Made by a program: the position numbers and the translations under genes
NCBI RefSeq assembly: GCF_000231405.2
Contig: NZ_CP007032.1
Span: 2,170,001 to 2,234,000, forward strand
Direction of reading: 5' to 3'
Source of the DNA: Desulfitobacterium metallireducens DSM 15288
GTDB lineage: Bacteria > Bacillota > Desulfitobacteriia > Desulfitobacteriales > Desulfitobacteriaceae
DNA: 64,000 bases
The notes under the pieces: generated by a model
The model's input: the letters and a program-made list of their open reading frames with translations, nothing else
What the model was told of the DNA's origin: nothing
Database searches by the model: none
Shown here: positions 59,746-64,000 of the stretch, piece by piece
How the letters are laid out: every line of letters begins with the position of its first letter
Numbering within the stretch: position 1 is the stretch's first letter

Positions 59746-60674
59746 GCTCCTTTAGCCCGACTGACTCTCCGTCGACGTGGAGTTAACGTCGATTTCTCTT
59801 TGATGGGTTCATCTGTCATCGGCTCCTCCTTCGCTGAGTTCACAGCATTGACATAATTTACAGCCTGCTTTTGCTTCTCTTCATCCTCTACTGTAGACAA
59901 GGGTTTCCCTTTTTCTTGTTCTGTAACAGCCAGACTTGCGCGCAGTGCTTCCATCAAGTCAACCACTTTACCCGGTTCAGGGGCAGCGGTAAACTTGAAG
60001 CTTTCCCCAGCAACCTTCCGTTCGATCATTTCTCGCACCTGTTCATGCAACTCATCTCGATAATTTTCAGGCTCAAAAGGTACGGCTAGATTGTCGATCA
60101 ATTGCCTCGCCATTGCAATCTCCGTCTCCGTCGGGGTAACCTTGTCCCATGTCACCTCAAGATTGCGAATCTCTGCCGGATAATACATTGTCTCCAAAAC
60201 GAGTCCGTCTTTAAGTGATCTTAGGCAGGCTAAATATTGTTTAGAGCGCATAGTAAAACGCGCTATGGCAATTTTACCCGTATCCGACATGGCTTGGTAG
60301 AGGAGACGGTAAGCTTTTTGGGCCGTATCTTCTGGCGTTAAATAATATGACTTTTGAAAATAAATTGGATCGACTTCTTTAATATCAATAAAGTTAAAGA
60401 TATCGATTGAGCGACTCATCGGCTGCTCTATTGCAGCTAAATCCTCATCTTCCAAAATAACATACCGTTCTTTTTCATACTCATACCCTTTAACGATCTC
60501 TTCGGGTTTGACTTCAACATCGCAATGAGGGCACTTTTTAATATAGCGGACTCGATTATGACAAGCTTCGTGGAGATAATTAAAATGAAACTCCTGTGTT
60601 TCAGTCGCCGCATGCATTTTAATGGGCACATTGACTAAACCAAAACTAATAGATCCTTTCCATAACGTATGCAA
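59742..60674 (-). CDS. ku: Ku DNA end-binding protein
   Basis: A 310-residue bacterial Ku: LWKGSISFGLVNVPIKMHAA at the N-terminus, then the ring-forming core with the CPHCDVEV segment, KGYEYEKERYVILEDEDL, and the PLSTVEDEEKQKQAVN tail leading to a basic C-terminus (PRRRRVSRAKGA) that aids DNA sliding. It holds ends for the ligase/polymerase pair. The start is TTG with GGAGG 10 bp upstream; the frame is open 25 codons further but without a better ribosome site. Confidence 0.94.
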   Translation of the reverse strand: MHTLWKGSISFGLVNVPIKMHAATETQEFHFNYLHEACHNRVRYIKKCPHCDVEVKPEEIVKGYEYEKERYVILEDEDLAAIEQPMSRSIDIFNFIDIKEVDPIYFQKSYYLTPEDTAQKAYRLLYQAMSDTGKIAIARFTMRSKQYLACLRSLKDGLVLETMYYPAEIRNLEVTWDKVTPTETEIAMARQLIDNLAVPFEPENYRDELHEQVREMIERKVAGESFKFTAAPEPGKVVDLMEALRASLAVTEQEKGKPLSTVEDEEKQKQAVNYVNAVNSAKEEPMTDEPIKEKSTLTPRRRRVSRAKGA

Positions 60675-60698
60675 TGAAGAAACACCTCCTTCAGGATT

Positions 60699-60728
60699 TA
60701 GTGTAAACCAGATGAATTTGTTCCATAC
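60699..60728 (-). promoter_or_regulatory. Sigma-G-like promoter before ku
   Basis: On the minus strand: TGTATG, 18 bp, TACACTA. The sigma-G consensus is roughly TGAATA, 17-18 bp, CATACTA; the match is 4 of 6 and 5 of 7 with correct spacing. In Bacillus the ku-ligD pair is expressed in the forespore under sigma-G, which makes this site plausible. It is not proof. Confidence 0.45.
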
Positions 60729-60730
60729 AA

Positions 60731-60804
60731 AAAAAATCCACTGCTCCAAATGTTATGCTCCTTTCTTACTTAAGAAACATAGCAAAGGAGAAAGTGGATT
60801 TCTA
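60731..60804 (-). terminator. Terminator of the DUF3786 gene
   Basis: On the minus strand, a long imperfect stem with AAATCCACT..CTCCTTT at the base and AAAGGAG..AGTGGATTT on the other side, then a T8 run. It separates the DUF3786 gene from ku. Confidence 0.8.
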
Positions 60805-60828
60805 AATGATCTATATTGGAAGCTCTTA

Positions 60829-61449
60829 TTACCTGTCAGCACTGTTTATTTGCTCTCCATATTTTTTCAGTGTCATCACTACAAAACTGGCTAAGACCGC
60901 ATAATCCTCAGTGGGAAGAAATTCTGGAGCAGAACCATCAAAGAGAATATTCCCTGAAGCCGAGAATTCCTCGTCTGCGCCCCATAGCACAAGTGTCACA
61001 GGTACTTTGGGAAACACTTTAAGAGTTACCCCAGCATCACCTAATTTCGCTGGAAGTCCCCCCATGGGTTTAGCAACGTCGATTAGCCTTTCTGGTCGTT
61101 CTCCAAAAAACTGAATCATCGGGCGAATTGCTCTATTGGTAAAGGGTTGAATATATATTCCACCACCGGGAAGTTCTTTATAGGAAATAAATTTCCCGTT
61201 CTCACTTGCCGGAGACTTATTCGCTAAATAATGTAAAATAAGAATCCGTGCGAAGATCGGGAGTTCCCCTTCTAATTGGGGTTCAGGTTCGAATCTTCCT
61301 GAGGGATGTTCCACCGTAAATTGTTGACCAAGAAAGTTCACCTGAATTTGATGGTCTAGCACAGGATACCCTGAAAATTGAGCAATTTCTTCAATCGAAG
61401 TTTGTTGGAAACAAGCCAAGGAGGTTTCATAGGCTGCAGAATAATTCAT
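60829..61449 (-). CDS. DUF3786 domain protein
   Basis: A 206-residue cytosolic protein with features of the DUF3786 family common in anaerobes: LPIFARILILHYL (about 84-96), then YIQPFTNRAIRPMI and FGERPERL. Some DUF3786 proteins resemble the acetyl-CoA synthase/corrinoid neighbourhood in sequence databases, but there is nothing here that shows that role. Function unknown. Single gene between SASP and ku, own terminator. Confidence 0.75.
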   Translation of the reverse strand: MNYSAAYETSLACFQQTSIEEIAQFSGYPVLDHQIQVNFLGQQFTVEHPSGRFEPEPQLEGELPIFARILILHYLANKSPASENGKFISYKELPGGGIYIQPFTNRAIRPMIQFFGERPERLIDVAKPMGGLPAKLGDAGVTLKVFPKVPVTLVLWGADEEFSASGNILFDGSAPEFLPTEDYAVLASFVVMTLKKYGEQINSADR

Positions 61450-61741
61450 CTCTTCTCACCACCTCTTCTATATCATTATTTCCCATCCGGGATGAATCTT
61501 TATTAGAGATAATCTCCTTAAAATTCAGATTTAATATGTAGAATATTCTTTATATTAAATAAATGTCCTTCTCTTTGCAACCCTTTTCTAGGAAATAATA
61601 GATAAATCTTCAATTACTTCGTATAGCGTAATTTCCTTTGATGTGCATATTATGCTCTTTAAAATATCAAACTAAAGTTGCTTTGTAAAACGACAAAGTT
61701 AATTACAATTTACTTTCCTGCAAATGAAAGGAGGAGACTTA

Positions 61742-61915
61742 ATGTCTAAGCGTAGCCAGAATACAATGTCTGAAGGCCTTAAACAACAGATTGCCCAAGA
61801 ACTTGGCTTTGGTGATACCGTAAGACAAGAAGGTTTTGGAGCGGTTTCTTCAAGGGATTGCGGGAATATGGTGAAAATGGCAATTCAAATGGCTGAGCGG
61901 AACATGTTACAATAG
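61742..61915 (+). CDS. Small acid-soluble spore protein, alpha/beta type
   Basis: A 57-residue SASP: MSEGLKQQIAQELGFGDTV (about 9-27) and the germination-protease/DNA-binding half AVSSRDCGNMVKMAIQMAE. It coats spore DNA and protects it from UV and heat. The ATG with AAAGGAGGA 7-8 bp upstream is chosen over one 6 codons earlier. No perfect sigma-G promoter in 61450-61741: a CATATTA at 61646 has GTATA upstream, but with 20-bp spacing. Rest of that gap looks empty. Confidence 0.9.
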   Translation: MSKRSQNTMSEGLKQQIAQELGFGDTVRQEGFGAVSSRDCGNMVKMAIQMAERNMLQ

Positions 61916-61947
61916 TCTTCTTAATACAGAAGCAAAACAAAATCAAA

Positions 61948-61985
61948 GGGCCGATAAGGTAAACTTAAGTTTTCCCTATCGGTCC
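61948..61985 (+). terminator. Terminator after the SASP gene
   Basis: GGGCCGATA..TATCGGTCC stem, loop about 20 nt, followed by TTCTATTTTG on the plus strand; also usable for hsp20 read from the other side. Confidence 0.75.
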
Positions 61986-62016
61986 TTCTATTTTGTCGTC
62001 TTAATCGTCATCTTAA

Positions 62017-62448
62017 TTAATGAAAATCAACTTCAATGCTCCGTGCTGCTGGATGACGGTCTTTTAAAAGAGTAAGCTCCAAAACGCCATTCTTATACGC
62101 AGCATGTGCACCATCCGCTTTTACCACAGCAGGCAACGTGATCGTGCGATTAAATCGACCGAAGAAACGTTCTGAGTGATGTGAAAATCGCTCCGTTTCT
62201 GTCGTGTTCCGTTTGATCTCCCCATGTATCGTGAGCTTGTTTTCATCAATCTCAAGATGCAAGTCTTCTTTATTTTCGATCCCGGGAATCTCTGCCGTAA
62301 CGATCACGTTTTCCACTGTCTCTTCGACGTCCACACGATATAACCACTTCGATAGAGCTTCTTCTCCCCGACCTGGGTGAAAATGCCGATCCATCTCTTC
62401 CCAAATGGGTTCAAACATACGAAAGGGCTCATAAGGAACTAAAGCCAT
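62017..62448 (-). CDS. Hsp20 small heat-shock protein
   Basis: A 143-residue alpha-crystallin-domain chaperone that holds unfolding proteins. The crystallin core shows VDVEETVENVIVTAEIPGIE (about 43-62), a flexible ERFFGRFNRTITLP segment and the A-x-x-x-NGVLELTL motif (AAYKNGVLELTLLK) near the C-terminus. The ATG three codons in is chosen for its spacing from GAGGTG. No CIRCE-type inverted repeat is visible upstream. Confidence 0.9.
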   Translation of the reverse strand: MALVPYEPFRMFEPIWEEMDRHFHPGRGEEALSKWLYRVDVEETVENVIVTAEIPGIENKEDLHLEIDENKLTIHGEIKRNTTETERFSHHSERFFGRFNRTITLPAVVKADGAHAAYKNGVLELTLLKDRHPAARSIEVDFH

Positions 62449-62478
62449 TGTCATCACCTCACTACGATTTAAATAAAG

Positions 62479-62520
62479 AAACTTCAGATAGAGTTTTGTA
62501 CTCCACCTGAAGTTTCCCTA
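62479..62520 (-). terminator. Terminator after copZ
   Basis: GAAACTTCAG / CTGAAGTTTC stem with a loop of ~20 nt, T-rich flank on the minus strand. Ends the copA-copZ unit. Confidence 0.7.
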
Positions 62521-62558
62521 TCCATAGCTAAGTATGGCAGTTTAGCGAAAAATTATTC

Positions 62559-62756
62559 TTATTGGGCACCGTATCCGGCTTCAACAACAGCTTTTACTAA
62601 ATCTTCGCGACTCGCTGCTCCAGAAACAACTGCTTCACCTTTAGCAAGGTCTACTTGTGCTCCTTCGACGCCATTAACCCCGAGAAGCGCCTTCTCAACA
62701 TGCATTTTGCAGTGATTACAGGTCATTCCTTCAACTTTTAAAGTGGTTTGACTCAT
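62559..62756 (-). CDS. copZ: Copper chaperone CopZ
   Basis: A 65-residue HMA-domain protein with the metal motif GMTCNHCKMHVEKAL (about 10-24). It carries Cu(I) to the CopA ATPase. The ATG with GGAGG upstream is chosen. It lies downstream of copA on the same strand, the common cop arrangement; a TTGACT/TAGTGT pair in the gap may be a promoter. Confidence 0.93.
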   Translation of the reverse strand: MSQTTLKVEGMTCNHCKMHVEKALLGVNGVEGAQVDLAKGEAVVSGAASREDLVKAVVEAGYGAQ

Positions 62757-62854
62757 CTTTTTCACCTCCAAAGACACTATCTATATTTCTCTCCAAGTCA
62801 AATCATTTTCAACCTGAAGAAATCCAACAAAATTGATTTAATTGATTATCCAGA

Positions 62855-64000
62855 TCAATCCACTAGTTTTTTATCATAGCGCTTAAGCAAGAGGGAACTG
62901 GTTACGACTGAAACTGAAGAGAACGCCATGGCTAATCCAGCCCATTCAGGGGGCAATAACTCCCCGGTAATTGGGTAGAGCACACCGGCAGCAATCGGAA
63001 TGCCAATCGTATTGTAAATCAACGCCCAAAACAGGTTTTGCTTGATTTTATTTAAGGTTTTCCGTCCTAAACGAATCGATCGCTCGACATCGAGCAAATC
63101 ATTCCGCACTAAGACAACATCCCCAGTCTCTTTTGCTACATCTGTTCCAGAACCGATAGCAATTCCAATATCAGCCTGAGCTAAAGCGGGTGCATCATTG
63201 ATACCATCACCCACCATTGCAACTTTTAGCCCCTGTTCTTGATATTTTTTAACGATATTGATTTTATCCTGAGGTAAAACCTCAGCAATCACTTCGTCAA
63301 TTCCTACTTGTGAACCGACGACGTTCGCCACCTTTTTATTATCCCCTGTAATCATAAAGGTCTTAATTCCCAAATGATGTAAACGCGTAATGGCTTCTTG
63401 GGTGGTTTCCTTCAAAACATCGGCAAGCGCGATTAAACCAATGACTTCACCTTTCAAAGCCACTAAGCTGGTAGTTTTACCTTCCTCCGCTAAACGTTGA
63501 AAATCTTGATTAGCATTACCTAAGCTCACATTGTGCTTCTGCATCAATTTCATATTTCCAATCAAAAGTTGCTGGCCTTCGTAGTTACAAATCGTTCCAT
63601 GACCACTCTCTTCTTGATAATTTTGAACTTCGTTAATCGTGAGCTTATCCGCTTTTGCTTTCGCGACAACGGCTTGAGCTAAGGGATGAATAGATGGATT
63701 CTCACCTGCGGCTGCGATCTTTAGCAAATCCTGCGTCGAATATCCGTTATAGCTCACGAGATCGGTCACCTCAGGTTTTCCTTTAGTAAGGGTGCCTGTC
63801 TTATCAAAACCAATCGCTTGAACTTTTGAGATTTCTTCTAGAACCGCTGCCGATTTAAATAGAATTCCTCGATTTAAACCCACCCCACTTCCGACCATAA
63901 TCGCTGTCGGCGTGGCTAAACCCAATGCACATGGACAAGCAATGACTAGAACTGCAACGGCAGCGGTAAATGCGAACACAAAGTTGCTGTGAAGCAAGAA
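62855..64000 (-). CDS. copA: Copper-exporting P-type ATPase, C-terminal part (truncated by the window)
   Basis: The reading frame is open to the right edge, so the N-terminal HMA domains and first membrane helices lie outside. Visible: CPC copper site ([13 protein letters not shown]), phosphorylation site [50 protein letters not shown] hinge, and two C-terminal membrane helices. Exports Cu(I) at the cost of ATP; works with CopZ next door. Confidence 0.95.
   Translation of the reverse strand, partial: FLLHSNFVFAFTAAVAVLVIACPCALGLATPTAIMVGSGVGLNRGILFKSAAVLEEISKVQAIGFDKTGTLTKGKPEVTDLVSYNGYSTQDLLKIAAAGENPSIHPLAQAVVAKAKADKLTINEVQNYQEESGHGTICNYEGQQLLIGNMKLMQKHNVSLGNANQDFQRLAEEGKTTSLVALKGEVIGLIALADVLKETTQEAITRLHHLGIKTFMITGDNKKVANVVGSQVGIDEVIAEVLPQDKINIVKKYQEQGLKVAMVGDGINDAPALAQADIGIAIGSGTDVAKETGDVVLVRNDLLDVERSIRLGRKTLNKIKQNLFWALIYNTIGIPIAAGVLYPITGELLPPEWAGLAMAFSSVSVVTSSLLLKRYDKKLVD

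Noticed and set aside
58813-60674. Ku-ligase overlap considered as a frameshift of a fused LigD
   Set aside because: Each gene has its own start, ribosome site and full-length domains; separate genes are the simpler reading.
61620-61652. GTATA and CATATTA as a sigma-G promoter for the SASP gene
   Set aside because: The spacing of about 20 bp and an 80-90 bp leader do not fit well; kept only as a remark in the gene entry.

Overview
The window is a stretch of Gram-positive, endospore-forming, anaerobic bacterial chromosome, most like Desulfosporosinus/Desulfitobacterium (Peptococcaceae sensu lato). This is inferred from the dipicolinate synthase operon, an alpha/beta-type SASP, a Spo0E-like protein, Bacillus/Clostridium-type gene order, a six-haem c-type lipoprotein cytochrome, and an IF-2 with a long Gly-Met-Gly-Asp-Arg-Pro repeat. 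Nearly everything from about 12.7 kb to the end is on the minus strand, as are the RNA genes. No plasmid, phage, CRISPR or defence island is visible; the only mobile-element trace is a frameshifted IS30-type transposase fragment at the left end.

Layout: (1) 0-1.8 kb: a 12-bp tandem repeat, the IS30 remnant, tRNA-Gly(CCC), a Spo0E-like gene and a CoA-binding protein gene. (2) 1.8-5.1 kb: two near-identical 15-tRNA arrays in direct repeat (1401 bp each), each with its own strong promoter, plus one extra tRNA-Gly(TCC); 32 tRNA genes in all, including the one at 684. (3) 5.8-6.5 kb: a YczE-type membrane protein. (4) 6.7-12.6 kb: a complete 16S-23S-5S operon with two tandem promoters, followed downstream by two decayed 5S-derived segments, one remodelled into perfect hairpins.

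(5) 12.7-31 kb: RNase J, a hexahaem cytochrome, then (in transcription order from the right) rpsO, pnp, ylxY-type deacetylase, D,D-carboxypeptidase, M16 peptidase, dut, a small membrane protein, ymxH, dapB, dpaA, dpaB, asd, lysC and dapA. This unit makes dipicolinic acid and diaminopimelate/lysine precursors for the spore core and cell wall. (6) 29-37.7 kb: the translation/transcription operon rimP-nusA-ylxR-ylxQ-infB-rbfA-nrnA-truB-ribF. (7) 37.9-48.9 kb: rpsB, tsf, pyrH, frr, uppS, cdsA, an AI-2E family permease, dxr, rseP, ispG and proS, linking ribosome function, isoprenoid/undecaprenol and phospholipid synthesis. (8) 48.9-57.8 kb: dprA-topA-trmFO-xerC-hslV-hslU-codY, the same order as in Bacillus. 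(9) 57.9-61.5 kb: a bacterial NHEJ set (Ku, stand-alone LigD-type ligase, stand-alone LigD-type polymerase) beside a DUF3786 gene. (10) 61.7-64 kb: SASP, Hsp20, CopZ and the C-terminal part of a CopA copper ATPase that runs off the right edge.

Most of the window is ordinary core chromosome. The parts that deserve a second look are the hairpin-remodelled 5S remnant, the exact tRNA-array duplication, the 23-unit IF-2 repeat, the cytochrome inserted in an otherwise conserved sporulation/RNase J neighbourhood, and a sigma-G-like promoter in front of ku.
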